From: Rhynchopus sp. YZ270_cl-10
Taxonomy: Eukaryota; Euglenozoa; Diplonemea; Diplonemida; Diplonemidae
Length of the DNA stretch: 64,000 nucleotides
Reading direction: 5' to 3'
Assembly: GCA_964035575.1 (NCBI GenBank)
Contig: OZ037856.1
Location: forward strand, 186,001-250,000
Shown here piece after piece: positions 43,701-51,582 of the stretch. The notes under the pieces were generated by a model, which searched no databases, was not told the origin of the DNA, and worked only from the letters and a program-made list of their open reading frames with translations. Within the stretch, counting starts at the first letter, position 1, and each line of letters starts with the position of its first letter. Position numbers and translations under genes: made by a program.

Positions 43701-45928
43701 CTCGTGTCATAGAGCTCATAGCTGATGGTGGAGGCAGGTCTCTGTAGAAGGTACGTCTCGCCTGTGTCAGAGTAGATGGTCTGCCAGTTGCGTTTGCCAC
43801 GTTTGAAGCACACCGTATAAGACCCAATCACAGAGGGTACCTGGAGCCACGCATACACAGTGCTGGTCAGATCTGCAGTGCTGTGGTGCTTCCCCGCGGA
43901 GTACGCGGCGCCCTTCTCCGATTGGAGCAGCCCCACATCGTCTACAACGTACATTGGGACAAACCCTGCTACAAAGTCATCATGATGCGGCTGGCACCCT
44001 ATCGATTCGTATGTCAACATCACTGCCACGGTTGCGTCGTTTGCGTAGTCATACGGAAGGGTGTTCACATCAAACCCAAAAGGCGTTGTGACCTGCATTG
44101 GCCCAAAGGTGCCGACACGGGTGTCATTCATGCTCCACGTGGTGTTGTATGGGTTTGATGTTGGGCGAAGCAGCTTAGCTAAGGGACGCCAGAACCCGCT
44201 GTTCGGTCTGTAGCACACTGTATAGTAGTCACTCACAGGGAACTTCAGATAGAAGTAGATGTCTGTGGGGGCGACGTTCGGGGGGACGGAGGTGGGGCGT
44301 GAGTAGATGGAGGCGGAGGAAGGGGGGCCGAGGAGGTCGTGCCCTTCGAGGTTGAGGTGTGTCAGCCAGCAGGCGTCGGGGACTTCCAGCCCGGACACGA
44401 AGGTTGCTGTGTACGGGATGATACGGATGTGGTCACCCCCCGCAAGATAGGAGTACGCATGCGAGTCGTTTGCACCCGTGTCGTACACCAACGCAGCTGT
44501 GGTCGTCAAAGACCCGCTCAACCCAATCGCACCCCACGACCCCTCCGTCACATCATCACTGCTCCAACCCACCCCCGTCAAAGCTGTGCCCACCACCACG
44601 CCACTCCAGTCTGAGACCTGAAACGGCAGCTTCCTCCACCCCCCTGGGGCCTGCGTCTTCCCTGACAAATATGTTGTCCCACTAATCGCATATGTCGCAG
44701 TGCCCAACGCACGGTCTGCAACGGAAGAGTAGCACACATCCCAGGTACCCTGTTGAAGAATTGTAAAAGCGAGCAAATTGAAGTCCAGGTGTTCTGTGTC
44801 GACGGTAGTGAAGGCGCCGTCGGAGTACATACGGTGTGGGTTGTACTCCGTGAGGTTGCTGCGAAAGCCGAGACGGTCTGAGAGCGTGCCATTGGTGGAC
44901 GCGATGTACGCATAGTCGAAGGCAGCGTCTGTCCATGCACCCGATGCTGTCGACAGAACCGTCCCCGGGTACAATCCACCATCCCGTGTCACCTCGCCTA
45001 TACACGACGTCCCCTTCACAACAAGCTTGACCTGATCGCTCTTCAACCGGTCTGTCGACGCCGTCTGGTACAACCCCGCCGTCTCCCCTACAGGGTTCCG
45101 ATGCACCCTCAACACCGCATGGTCGCCCTCAGCAAAGCTGCTGCTCGACCTCTCATGCACATCCCAATAGAAATCAGGCGTGGCCGTGAGGTTGTACACA
45201 GTCTGCTCGCCATACGGCTCCTCCCACATATACTTCATGGAGGAGTGCAGCACCTCCCAGGCCCCGCCCTTGAGGGAGGTCAGGACTTCTTGGTTTTCGT
45301 ATGCACTGAAGAAGTCTGGCTCCCCGGTGTCGTTCCTGAAGGCGGAGCGGGACTTTCGGAAGCAGACCCTGAAGTGCCCGGTGAAGGAGGTGGGGAGCTC
45401 AAAGGTTGCGAAGCCGTCTAAGGATTGCCCATCGGGGTCGGTCACGCAGGGGTCGGAGGTGGAGCAGACGGTGTTGCCGACGGTGATGGATGAATGCGGC
45501 ATGACCGTTTCGGAGCCAGACGCAGATCCTAGGTCATGCGTGTATGCAAGAACATCAGCAGTCGCTGTGGTGTTGCAGTGGTTGATGCCGCTGGCCGGCC
45601 ACCCAGACACATAGTGTTTAACCAGCATGAGCCCCGCCTCGTTGTTTGTGGTGTTCAGCCACTGCCACTTCCCTTCCTGGGTGGACAGTGCCTCGCCGTT
45701 GCTGAGTTTCCCTGAGACGGCCAGTCTGACCCGGATGTATTGCCCCGCGGAGTATGTGTGCATATCAGGGTACACAGTGGTCTTGTACTGGAAGCTGTCC
45801 ACATCAGGTCCGTAGTGGTCTTCGTCGCTCCACGGTGCGCCTACCAGGTCGGCAGCGCTGTCGGGGTTGTGTGCGCCCCAGCATTCAATGAAAGCTGCCG
45901 CACACAGTGCAAGAAGCGTGCCTCTCAT
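34790..45928 (-). CDS. Giant GPI-type surface protein, 3,712 residues
   Basis: This is one uninterrupted exon of 11.1 kb. The first in-frame ATG gives MRGTLLALCAAAFIECWGA, a good signal peptide. Residues about 20-1400 contain nine diverged modules marked by a [VTA]-C-[YF] strand followed by a Trp or aromatic position (VCFRKSRSAF, TVCYRPNSGFW, TVCFKRGKRNW, VVCYQQAAGNW, TACYRWGS, KLCYRK). Residues about 1480-3500 contain about 14 beta-rich modules ending in an F-S/T-x-P-C-x-x-C-type strand (TQPCTACALRF, SRPCLQCLVSF, SAKCERCTVQL, ERGCTACAVAV). Later modules lose the cysteines (SKPSFQAY, SKPTLGYP, SEPGLGNT). A Pro/Thr-rich stalk precedes the terminal hydrophobic GVLLPGFLCWVCLLILV with no cytoplasmic tail, as in GPI signals. 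Many NxT/NxS sites are present. An adhesion or coat role is inferred; the family was not recognised. TTATTGCAG lies 35 nt before the ATG. Confidence 0.88.
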   Translation of the reverse strand: MRGTLLALCAAAFIECWGAHNPDSAADLVGAPWSDEDHYGPDVDSFQYKTTVYPDMHTYSAGQYIRVRLAVSGKLSNGEALSTQEGKWQWLNTTNNEAGLMLVKHYVSGWPASGINHCNTTATADVLAYTHDLGSASGSETVMPHSSITVGNTVCSTSDPCVTDPDGQSLDGFATFELPTSFTGHFRVCFRKSRSAFRNDTGEPDFFSAYENQEVLTSLKGGAWEVLHSSMKYMWEEPYGEQTVYNLTATPDFYWDVHERSSSSFAEGDHAVLRVHRNPVGETAGLYQTASTDRLKSDQVKLVVKGTSCIGEVTRDGGLYPGTVLSTASGAWTDAAFDYAYIASTNGTLSDRLGFRSNLTEYNPHRMYSDGAFTTVDTEHLDFNLLAFTILQQGTWDVCYSSVADRALGTATYAISGTTYLSGKTQAPGGWRKLPFQVSDWSGVVVGTALTGVGWSSDDVTEGSWGAIGLSGSLTTTAALVYDTGANDSHAYSYLAGGDHIRIIPYTATFVSGLEVPDACWLTHLNLEGHDLLGPPSSASIYSRPTSVPPNVAPTDIYFYLKFPVSDYYTVCYRPNSGFWRPLAKLLRPTSNPYNTTWSMNDTRVGTFGPMQVTTPFGFDVNTLPYDYANDATVAVMLTYESIGCQPHHDDFVAGFVPMYVVDDVGLLQSEKGAAYSAGKHHSTADLTSTVYAWLQVPSVIGSYTVCFKRGKRNWQTIYSDTGETYLLQRPASTISYELYDTRTTSFGRFLIKSVVGTTATLDLGVSDSLRIVPNATSYGISPEVCDRSTGFTEGTEAGLTLAHCSSATSDPNSPCYASYVHDNVQYDPAAKGAHGVANVYHFLTLPAAPASTAGFVVCYQQAAGNWMLLQEQFSVETPGISLTTLTELTGGLYAEFKLDSTGSTFDLGINRDEAKLVLYGQHCAYPPVQTAFTKDLYSSIAASSELSGQSSALSAFTLPIFSVRQRVTFCMRQYRSTGENNWLLLHDSIYIAPSGVKYSLDTSIISSGIAHFRFISLGVFDTNPGRDAFKLITYVQACKTNNSYHKSIAGIVNDTAGVTDLGPSDIKGTPVSEATTVIPSSGGPYRVCYYLAALQQWLEIGEETDAAAIASVNLPAGTAAASASGLLIPQQVGVTGINIGRLLFSGEGAVLGSYSLLGGVETASGGTADVQFRVTGSGFSASDGFKLVMTQSYTEGQWASTGSDCTSSAAEGTETSVFSFGDGYSAPVFTLPLQTGRYTACYRWGSASPPTWLRIQTSLLSTASPYNTEVVVNDEIPVVSSGLFFRQNGAALTVEDHFTIGAVPAPSLTSGTTQTTSDWVRVIPTGQLCQNMSVFTEGAVDTSRLFVALVSGTAFVHLGETAPRILDTAWPPAGVGPYKLCYRKLSSLTGSGAAARAQCCVWTVVPSLDWSRHLALADPVALEWVASAPTSVTVGVSFTVSVRVVGANAARVPGRRLVQFVDDGPNGVCGANQRTCRGVGSPSKSWQCGTGVSAVQYGWHANNTIVWTDADGVTSTILSWGGECTGCVLAAVVVGAPSVRAPSLTFDATSPVATVLSCPTRDATSGYLRGATVEQPLYLAQDATHSFEVLTLTASGVRGLSAGGTKLVFTVVTGKDLLSRLDVTTDATRQQSASFEYSTTIGISGIVSVVLRPYPVAGLSAAGMLQIEIYSAALDHRLTVTLHVHPVAPVSLEIDEVSAHRVFPMPQSWVAREWPHALHDYGMALAGAVRNETTAADGHYITSRHMYNLAVRPRDAQGRPVAASYLSNTGAVAMIDPSGSRSDVTVHGINVENNGRLVFSVKIGKVCLVATPCTLHISHGSATGSVTTAVRALGTKLALAATPAPSLSGTVDTLLGPFHLEAVNDQGELDEWHVATVWPLIAGGDGLANDAGVSITDRSGSLGTQLQKEMAGGVVQFDSLYLSAPCAGGCTGQFLADTGLTLYETAPFTMTDNAASLLGSVVGGLTTISAGAWFTVDLAVLDAASQPTHWVREWVVIYQEKGASPFIVEGGKSQRMVRSALQLKVRFTQPCTACALRFVAYPREGWWTADPITGSWVLPDFTVTNGSVASQLAMTKPPEYVNSSAKLPQIPTVANHMDVTANPNGYAWYEVDRDDALLFFFEAQDKYGVVSTTNATGLIVDISVASQVGVSTLDGSGSFITEPLRVRIVGITLKDGKGVLKITFSRPCLQCLVSFTNTALKELKFLITVLPKPDKIALISGTIPTTLLPYGGEPVNTTSVWVNLTFVLYDGDALVYHLGSHVSLYASVAGMPVFQLASLFCMTCTVEYSGQRVVSAISPLSVIAQVKNRLNNLVTPSVNFVVAGRDPSREGTLKADGGASSQLGAYVDTKKVTWAADQQRALLKVLDTTLLEPEWVGFAALNSISSSNNISNASNGYVTRTSFPSYNWTTYRGDTIVGREFPITVQVTSTNGTRIAGAKGRVTTKLITKNVFGCGEGGVLTQRGGDVLSGNTTIWLTFSAKCERCTVQLVYEECFGLVGCAPGLSVSQRVVTLPVFTVKDTACTDVIVDEANTKLRSMISVGDTMSVRFLAVTNRGGHAFVSPSSSGLKIFLFNAVLPHAGFGFGTSDTTRSFVGNGGSLVHFGNTQPKGVEISVNRHGYAEAAFGFERGCTACAVAVFVPTTGQYFYLRTGDTQHAHRIQVATTGTKVVINYPPKLAERNKDFTLVQWHADDNGDRDSNPAEQSVSELLRTNGGGNGDGGVLYHTNGNLQMRDGSWAKGALTWRLRFSSACLLCELSVGGVRVRLPVYSAAESLQIIFLSPSSGVVDFGTVIRFNLLAADSEGNRDYRFNEDVSLALSASPSQVLPVSPLQLGDGGTKQYTRTTGTSTDSFTMISGRSSVTDITFSKPSFQAYMHFFSVTHPTISTAKNTRLELPAPYQLTQLVKPAKVMILNNSGDTAYEGNPYRVVVGITDGGFVSTQTIRFLEFSVDEECLGNVSDVSAVGGAKQRTVNGFISFEVVFTGVPITFKDVWCTLNFSSPGSNFTQPFDTHTVRLIRVQPYELRFHNALNTPPLLAVKGRRTKFALGVYGANGMRSTELALPHWVNIGQISCTNGAQATSLQQNIDAGGNVVLDVLFSKAGSCLLNLTSQTLPLVVAGTAPRERQFTITIQDPAEVRFVANITETLDFLKTGVPYPLQVMLLDDAGNQVLGDFASELQVEVLTGPPHMMVRDNNFPGAAFARKSSVAMVVKGVYTFQLVFSKPTLGYPLSFQVTTDFKRSGSQAPSLSSELIRVEAYPQKLNFLSPPPPTHYIGGTELVIGVTVTDLVGNAPTKGYKNIERLTNLKMQGVDDPPMLFTLVNPTVNVIQTSALAFNYTVVWGRGDGVARFKVTSPRLEAAFAEVTFQTPMAILFSTPLRAGAVFPSHFAIPVGLTVVDALNVSVIGDFSTTIVVVHQTGTAKLRAGAVMTKQVINGKIGFEFLFSEPGLGNTFLFRSDSGFTATIGPFDIISGGHTPQPPPLVVYTPPKVAIKMPGNPQSFDDTQFSSVLSSALTLDASNIRLLWVCPLYDKNGNTVAPPGTIAKGCVQKKTIRRVLVGSKVQEREAVSQQSGSGGGGANDGVFVEFQIVLRPSQGLQGSFQEADAHTKSKVTLLQSFFDGSHNISDTALGSMVTTAFETQSLGTTDLQDPPTPAPTVILKTPKPKIVTTTPLTFPPPVVPTASPQETVVLSHSGVLLPGFLCWVCLLILV

Positions 45929-46430
45929 ATGTGTCGCAACATTCAAGAATGCAGCCGTGGCCCTGCAATAAAAGGTGGTGATTTACTTTAGTTAAAGACA
46001 CATTGAAACAAAACAAAACAATCCTTTTTTTTTCTGCCAAAAAAATTGCTAAGATGGGGAAAATAAAAAAAGAAAACATCAAGAGAACACACCGACCAGC
46101 ATGTCAGCTGATCACGGGAACCTAAAAAAGGTTTCCACTTTTGTCGTCAGGCCAGTGTCCTTAACGATGCTGCCACACCCTGAGGGGGAGGTGTGCTGTC
46201 TGTAAACCCTGTGTGGCAAACGGGGAGGTGACCTCCGTAAAACGGCAACCCGCACGTCCTAGATGTGAAAAACGGCACCAGCTGGGACACGGTCCCGGGT
46301 TTACTCTGGATAGAACAAAAAAGAGCGGCCACACTGCCTCGGCAGCGCTGAAGAGACGAGAGTGAATACCAAGTAAAAAAAAAAAAAAAAAAAAAAAATA
46401 ATAATTTGGGAAGCATGTAAATGCCCCCCA
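45929..46430. other. Upstream region of the giant gene
   Basis: It contains a pyrimidine-AG site at about 45963, small palindromes (GGAGGTGACCTCC, CTGCCTCGGCAG) and an A/T tract. The GC-rich part 46090-46370 could be a structured UTR or RNA; I could not match it to any known RNA. Confidence 0.4.
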
Positions 46431-47900
46431 CTATCCTATTCTAGCCTTCGTAGCGACGGCAAAGACTCTGGGGCGTTTGACGACGTCTGTGTAGTCCTTG
46501 GTATGCGGTATCGCAGAGAGGGGGCGCGTGTTGGTGGGGCTGGGGCACACTGTGCCACATGCCTCGGGGGACATGAGAAGAACACCTTCCCCTTTGCAAA
46601 GGGCTTGCTCCCGACTGCCCACGAAGTCATCCCTCCTCCTCTGCCACTGCTTCTGCCACTCTCCCCTTCTCGCGTTCATCCTCTCCACTACTAGCGGGAT
46701 CTGATAATTCCCTGCCGGCTTTTTCTCTTGCACTGCCGGCGGTAATGGCGCCTCACGAAGCTGTCTGATTGTCGTACTTATCGCGCTTGCCATTTTCTGT
46801 CCACGGAGAAGCTGCAACGCGGTTTTACTACGATCTTCTGCAAGCCTCTCCGCTTTTGAAGCCTTCTCTAACGCAGCAGTAAGCGAGGCTTCTAAAACCT
46901 TCACCTTTTTCTTCTCTTTGTCTAGACGTTTTGTGTGGTCGGTTTTTATGGCATCCATCTCTGTTTGGTGTGCGGTGACAGAATGGTCGAGCTCTGTCTG
47001 AAGACGGTTCCGATCTGCGGAGAGGAAAGCATTGTCTTCGACGATAGTAGCAGTACGCCGTTTGAGGTCGTTCAGGGATTCCTGAACGGCAGCCTTTTCA
47101 CGTTGGATGGTAAAGGTTTGCTGCATGAGGGTGTCACACTGTGCGGCCACAGCGTCTCTTTCTTCACGCAGTTCTTCCATTTCGGTGCGCATATTCGAGG
47201 TTGAAGATTTGACCTCCTGCAACGTTCCTTCTAAAGACTTCCTCTGCTCCTCCCCCTCCTCCACTTTGCCTTCCAACTGCTCGACAGACTCCTTCAAAGT
47301 GTCTCTCTCAACCACTGCCAACTCCAGGTCTAATGTTAACTCTGTTTTTTCGGTTTCAAGGCGTGCCAGGTCGCGGATTTGTTGTGCCATCATCTCGGTC
47401 ACGCCGTTTGCAGCAAAGTGCGTGTTTTCTGCGATTTTTCGTGCTTCAGAGAAGGTAGCAAGGAGTCTCGCCTTCGCCATTTTGAGGCTCGACATAGTCT
47501 CGCGGACGGACATCATTTTGACAGCGATGCTGCGCGCAGCTTCGCCGACTAATTCATGGCGGAGTTGCATGGTGTCTAGCTCAACAGCTTGGTGCGCGAC
47601 CTCTTCTCGGAGAGACTCTATCATATTCCCGTTGGCACGGTCCCCGTCAACACGGACACGGCGTGATGCCTCCAGCTTCGCAAGGAGGGCTTCCTGCTCC
47701 GCGCGCGCCTCTTCCTTCTCGTGTTCCTCACGTAGTGCCCGTAGGTCCTCCTCTTCCTCCAGTCGTGCTGCCTCGGCAAGCTCCTCCAAGGCAGCGACCT
47801 CTGAGTCGGCGATGCTGCCTTGTCGCTTGGAGAGTGCACGCATCTTGCATGCTGCGCGTGCTGCACCCCAGCCACCAGCTGCGGAGACACTGTCGCTCAT
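46431..47900 (-). CDS. Long coiled-coil protein, unknown function
   Basis: This single-exon gene encodes 489 residues. After a short Gly/Ala-rich start (MSDSVSAAGGWGAARAACKM), residues about 30-375 are an almost continuous heptad-type helix rich in E, K, L, A and R (for example EELAEAARLEEEEDLRALRE and LEGKVEEGEEQRKSLEGTLQ). The last 110 residues are basic and Pro-rich, with RRGEWQKQWQRRRDDF. There is no motor, kinase or membrane segment. A cytoskeletal or flagellar scaffold role is plausible but inferred. It lies between the giant surface-protein gene and the Cys-rich gene, on the same strand. Confidence 0.85.
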   Translation of the reverse strand: MSDSVSAAGGWGAARAACKMRALSKRQGSIADSEVAALEELAEAARLEEEEDLRALREEHEKEEARAEQEALLAKLEASRRVRVDGDRANGNMIESLREEVAHQAVELDTMQLRHELVGEAARSIAVKMMSVRETMSSLKMAKARLLATFSEARKIAENTHFAANGVTEMMAQQIRDLARLETEKTELTLDLELAVVERDTLKESVEQLEGKVEEGEEQRKSLEGTLQEVKSSTSNMRTEMEELREERDAVAAQCDTLMQQTFTIQREKAAVQESLNDLKRRTATIVEDNAFLSADRNRLQTELDHSVTAHQTEMDAIKTDHTKRLDKEKKKVKVLEASLTAALEKASKAERLAEDRSKTALQLLRGQKMASAISTTIRQLREAPLPPAVQEKKPAGNYQIPLVVERMNARRGEWQKQWQRRRDDFVGSREQALCKGEGVLLMSPEACGTVCPSPTNTRPLSAIPHTKDYTDVVKRPRVFAVATKARIG

Positions 47901-48366
47901 GGTTGCATGTTTTTTGGGAGGAAGTGAAAGAGGAAAAAAAGTCTATATATTTTTTTTTGTTTGAGGGTCACAGCGGGTCAAGGGGATAGTAGTTCTACCA
48001 ATGATCAGTGTTTTTCCACTAGTAGATACTAGAGTGTTAGGTGCTGGGGTAGCGAAAGCTACCAGCTGTGACCCAGAACAGTTGAATATGATACGAATGA
48101 AGTTCAAGAGGCTAAATTAACGGGAAAAAAATAGGGGTCACTTTTTTTTTTAAACAGAACTGTATTTTGGTTGCTAGGATCTAATAAGGGGTGTGCGGGT
48201 GGGGGATGAGAGCAGATGCGTTTCGTAAACAACACTGCAACCCACCCCAAGATAGAAAAGACCTCTACGAGCGAGGCCCTCAAGGGGCAATAATGTACTT
48301 TCGGTATTTTGAAAAAAGCCGCTGTGGGGTCGTCCCTGCCAACCTGCCAGCAATTTTTTTTTGTGG

Positions 48367-48433
48367 TTTTTTGATAAATTGTTGGAGTAGTGTAGTTGCC
48401 TCGGTTGTGTTGCCACAGTTGTGCAATCTCCAC
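48367..48433 (-). mobile_element. SINE-like A-tailed repeat, best copy
   Basis: On the minus strand it runs GTGGAGATTGCACAACTG, GGCAACACAACCGAGGC, AACTACACTACTCC, AACAATTTATC and then an A tract. The near-identical copy at 32077-32145 makes up most of an intron. It is short for a SINE and could be a 3' fragment of a longer retroposon. Confidence 0.65.
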
Positions 48434-48523
48434 TGTCATCATTTTTTTTTTGAAATTCTGGGGTAATTCCTTCGCAGAATTTTGCCCATATTTCGGTGTA
48501 GAGAACATCAAAGAAAATTGAAA

Positions 48524-48560
48524 GATGAATATGCCTCACTTCTCATACACATCTTTGCAT
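48524..48560 (+). repeat. Type B hairpin module
   Basis: AAAGATG and CATCTTT form a 7-bp outer stem around ATATGCCTCACTTCTCATACA. Relatives with AGATG/CATCT occur near 56661, 57806 and 53858. Confidence 0.55.
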
Positions 48561-48606
48561 CAAGCGCCTCCCTGTTTCTCACAAAACCGCTTCGTTCTTA
48601 TTGCCT

Positions 48607-49278
48607 CTACACCACAACCAGCATCAGGCTAGCAACCAGCAGTGAGAAGGACACAGCCAAGCGGGCACCACTTTCCCCACAGACCTGTTGTAAGAAAAAA
48701 TCCAAAAAAATCCAAAAAAAAAAATCCTCACATACCACGACCGCATCACACCCCCGCGGGACTGGCTGCGACATCCACGAGAGAAATGGGGTTGACGCTG
48801 TCAGTCCACGCTTGCACTCTGCTATGAGGGCAGGTTTGGTTTCGGTCATACACTCGGTGAACTTTACTTCGGTACAGGGATTTGCACCTGAATCTGATAC
48901 AGCCGTTGCGTAGAGCGACACGGTGTGGTCAAAGGCACATTCCAGCTGTGCCTTGTAGCACTCCTCCATGCATGCACAGCTGTACTCACACTCATCCCTG
49001 ATCACACAGCTTCCATCCGCCCAGGTCCCCCCCGTGCACAGGCAGTACTCCTGGTCGCATGAATCGTACCCCCCAAGCCCCTCTTCGGACTGCGACATTT
49101 CGTTCATAGCGTTCTGACACTGCACCGCCAAGCCAATGTTCTCGTTCTTCGCAGCCTCTGCGCATTCGTCCAAAGCTACAACCCATTTGTCATCCGCGTC
49201 ACGTCCTTTATTCAAAAGAGAATCACATTTGAAAACCAAAACTGCAAATAAAAACAGCACGTAAGAAGGCGAAAACAT
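48607..49278 (-). CDS. Small Cys-rich secreted protein with GPI-type tail
   Basis: The exons 49278-48736 and 48684-48607 give 206 residues. The 51-bp intron (GTATGT...CAACAG) has no in-frame stop, so retention would add 17 residues rich in Phe. I prefer splicing because the retained segment is a T tract. The signal peptide is MFSPSYVLFLFAVLVFKCDS. The body carries about 17 cysteines, with clusters CDQEYCLCTGG and CEYSCACMEECYKAQLEC. The C-terminus LAVSFSLLVASLMLVVV ends at the stop, as in GPI-anchor signals. It is probably a disulphide-bonded cell-surface protein. Neighbours include the giant GPI-type protein and cathepsin X. No family was recognised. Confidence 0.8.
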   Translation of the reverse strand: MFSPSYVLFLFAVLVFKCDSLLNKGRDADDKWVVALDECAEAAKNENIGLAVQCQNAMNEMSQSEEGLGGYDSCDQEYCLCTGGTWADGSCVIRDECEYSCACMEECYKAQLECAFDHTVSLYATAVSDSGANPCTEVKFTECMTETKPALIAECKRGLTASTPFLSWMSQPVPRGCDAVVVCEDFFFWIFLDFFLQQVCGESGARLAVSFSLLVASLMLVVV

Positions 49279-49346
49279 CGCCCCAACCCTGATAGTTTTG
49301 TAGGAAGAAAGGAGAGGGGAGAGGAGACTGTTGTTGGGGAAAAAAA

Positions 49347-49894
49347 CAGGGAAATAGCTCCATATACCGAATTATGCGACATCGCATAATTCTGGATTTT
49401 TGGGGGAAAAAAAAAAAAAAAAAAAGAGGGCATTTTTGGGCACTTTTGGGGGCCCCTCGCCCGACCCCCAGATCTCCCAAATGACTGGAATGATGAAATC
49501 TTAAAATTTTCGCTCGCTCTGCTTGCAGAGGTACCGTACCCCTTATTTTTTTTTTGCCTGCGGCGCCATTTTCCTTTTTTGCTCCGCAAAAAAGGGTTTG
49601 TTGAGTGACTGTGTGGTTGTAAACCAGCATTTTTACACCGTACCCTATTTTTTTTTCGCCTGCGGCGCCATTTATTTTTTTTTCCATACGGTTAGTGGAA
49701 CGTAAGGTGCAAGACCAAGCACCGTAATAAGGGATTGCATTCCGTTTTTTTTGTTATCTCGCAATTTGACCTTTCGCCTCTCCACTCAGGGAGGCTTGCG
49801 CGAAGCGCGCAACGACCGCTTTCGACCGGGCAAAAAAAAAATTTTCGTTTTCGCATAATTCCTGATTTTGGAGGAAAACCAAGCTATTTCCCTG
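49347..49894. mobile_element. 548-bp TIR element, CAGGGAAATAGCT ends
   Basis: It starts CAGGGAAATAGCT and ends AGCTATTTCCCTG. Inside are a second inverted pair (GCATAATTC/GAATTATGC), GGCGCCGCAGGC units with TTTTTTGC..GCAAAAAA hairpins, and a GCGCGAAGCGCGC palindrome. Parts recur at 30419-30552 and 54940-54995. There is no transposase. Confidence 0.7.
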
Positions 49895-50051
49895 GAAAAA
49901 AATGAAAAAAAAAAAAAAAAAAAACCGTTCTTTTTCTACATAAAAAGTGTACAGTGGGGGGAAGATACAAAAAAAAAAAAACTGAAAGATGGAAAGAATA
50001 TGCCATCTTTTAAAAGGCTAAAAAAAAGAGGGAAATATGGTAAAAAAAATT

Positions 50052-50096
50052 AAGGTGCGTTAATCTTCGAGTAAGATGATCAGTTTTGTCACCTTA
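50052..50096 (+). repeat. Type A hairpin, covarying outer stem
   Basis: The outer arms AAGGTG and CACCTT pair perfectly, replacing the usual A-C mismatch with G-C. The interior is diverged. Confidence 0.5.
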
Positions 50097-50157
50097 AAAA
50101 CAGAGCATTTCGTTGCTTCCAATAAGCTGTAAATAAAGCACGATCCAAAAAAAAAAC

Positions 50158-51582
50158 TCAATCTTCATCCGGATCGATTCCTATCGAACGTAGTGCGGTG
50201 ATGTCTATATCGGACAGCTTTAAGTTGTCCATGAAGGACTTAAGACGTTCCAACTCTGTTTCAAGCTCGGAATTTCGGTGTCGCAACTCGACTATACCGT
50301 GCCCTGTGGAGAGGGCTTCGGAGGCCAGACTTTCCTGCAATCTTTCCACCTCCTTCACAATTACGTCCTTCGAGCGAGACGTTATCAAACACTGTTCTCT
50401 AAAATGGTGTAGTGCGCGCGATTGAATTCCAAACACCTCACAGCTCGCTTGCGCCTCCTGCCCTATCATCTCCAACGCCCTCTGCAACTCCTGAGACACT
50501 TTGACAAGATGAGTCACGGACGCGTTGTTTTCCTTCTGCAGCTCCGACAAGGCTCGGTCCGCTTCCCTCCGCATCTCCCCTGCCTCCATTTTGCGTTGCG
50601 GATCTTCACGAGACAGACGCAACTCCAACCCTTGCGAGAGACGCTCCAAATAGGACCGCCGCACCGACGCATCCCCTACGGTGCTTTGCGTTGCAACCTC
50701 GATTAGTCTGTACATCGAAGCCTCCCAGGCTTCGTTGGTGGTCGCGCACAGCACCGCTTCCTCAGCGTCAACGGTGGAGGCGGTGGTTTCGACAGCAGAG
50801 ATGTGGCTGGTTGCGTGGCTTGCGGTGCGAAGGAGATGACTGCTCTGATCCATCTGCGAGATGTGTGAATGCGAGTGAACGCTTTCTGCGGTGCTCCGTG
50901 GTGGTGCGGCAACCTCACCGTGTTTTGGAAGAAAATGCGATGCTCTAGATAGCTCCCCTATCGACTCCATCGCTGTTACAGCCAAAGCAGAAACCTTCGC
51001 TAGCTCCATCGAAACGAGTCGTGCCTCTCCCAGCCTCTCCGCTCTGTCGCGAATCCCAGCCCGTTCGCTCTCGTGCAAATCCCTCCGAAGCTTTGCCACC
51101 ACATTCGTCATTTGGTTGCTTATAAGAGGATCGCTTTCAACCCTCGCATGACTCGGTTCCATTACCCGAAGACTCCTTTGTAGATCTTCACATTGCGCTC
51201 GAAGGGAGGTTACCTCAGAGTTGGCTTGCAGTGCTGTACGGTGATGCAAATCTCTCTCGGATTCGGCACGTTCGCGTTGTGCTTCTGCTTCGCGTACCCT
51301 AGCTTGGAGGAGATGTACCTCAACTGGAAGGTCCCCAGAGAATGGGGAGGAAGAAGAAGAAGTGTTCTGTGGACGCCTGCGGCGGAGTTCCCCAGCCATA
51401 TCGTCCATGAGCGCACCTTGCTCCTCAACCTGTTCCCCGAGGCGTGCTACTGTTGCGCGCAAGAATGCTACCTCGTTGTCCGGTGAAGGAAGGGAAAGGG
51501 AAAGGGGGGGTTGCTCAGAGGGGTGTGTTTGGTACGCAGTGTGGCTGCGTGGTTCGAGCTTGAGGGGGCTCGGGCTGGTCAT
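50158..51582 (-). CDS. Coiled-coil protein with Pro/Ser-rich head
   Basis: This single-exon gene encodes 474 residues. The first 35 residues are Pro/Ser-rich. Several coiled-coil blocks follow (about 36-75, 85-135, 160-220 and 315-460). They are interrupted at about 225-280 by a His/Ser-rich linker (STAESVHSHSHISQMDQ) in which repeated SH dipeptides are notable. It ends acidic, SIGIDPDED. No enzyme or membrane motif is seen. Like the coiled-coil gene at 46431-47900 it is probably structural, but the two are not obviously paralogous. Confidence 0.85.
   Translation of the reverse strand: MTSPSPLKLEPRSHTAYQTHPSEQPPLSLSLPSPDNEVAFLRATVARLGEQVEEQGALMDDMAGELRRRRPQNTSSSSSPFSGDLPVEVHLLQARVREAEAQRERAESERDLHHRTALQANSEVTSLRAQCEDLQRSLRVMEPSHARVESDPLISNQMTNVVAKLRRDLHESERAGIRDRAERLGEARLVSMELAKVSALAVTAMESIGELSRASHFLPKHGEVAAPPRSTAESVHSHSHISQMDQSSHLLRTASHATSHISAVETTASTVDAEEAVLCATTNEAWEASMYRLIEVATQSTVGDASVRRSYLERLSQGLELRLSREDPQRKMEAGEMRREADRALSELQKENNASVTHLVKVSQELQRALEMIGQEAQASCEVFGIQSRALHHFREQCLITSRSKDVIVKEVERLQESLASEALSTGHGIVELRHRNSELETELERLKSFMDNLKLSDIDITALRSIGIDPDED

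Larger units (their letters stand above)
47901..48606. other. Spacer with SINE-like copy
   Basis: No gene is seen. It contains the SINE-like repeat at 48367-48433 and a type B hairpin (48524-48560) with stem AAAGATG/CATCTTT. Confidence 0.55.
49279..50157. other. Spacer with a TIR element
   Basis: No gene. It holds the 548-bp element at 49347-49894 and a hairpin module with outer arms AAGGTG/CACCTT at 50052-50096. Confidence 0.55.
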
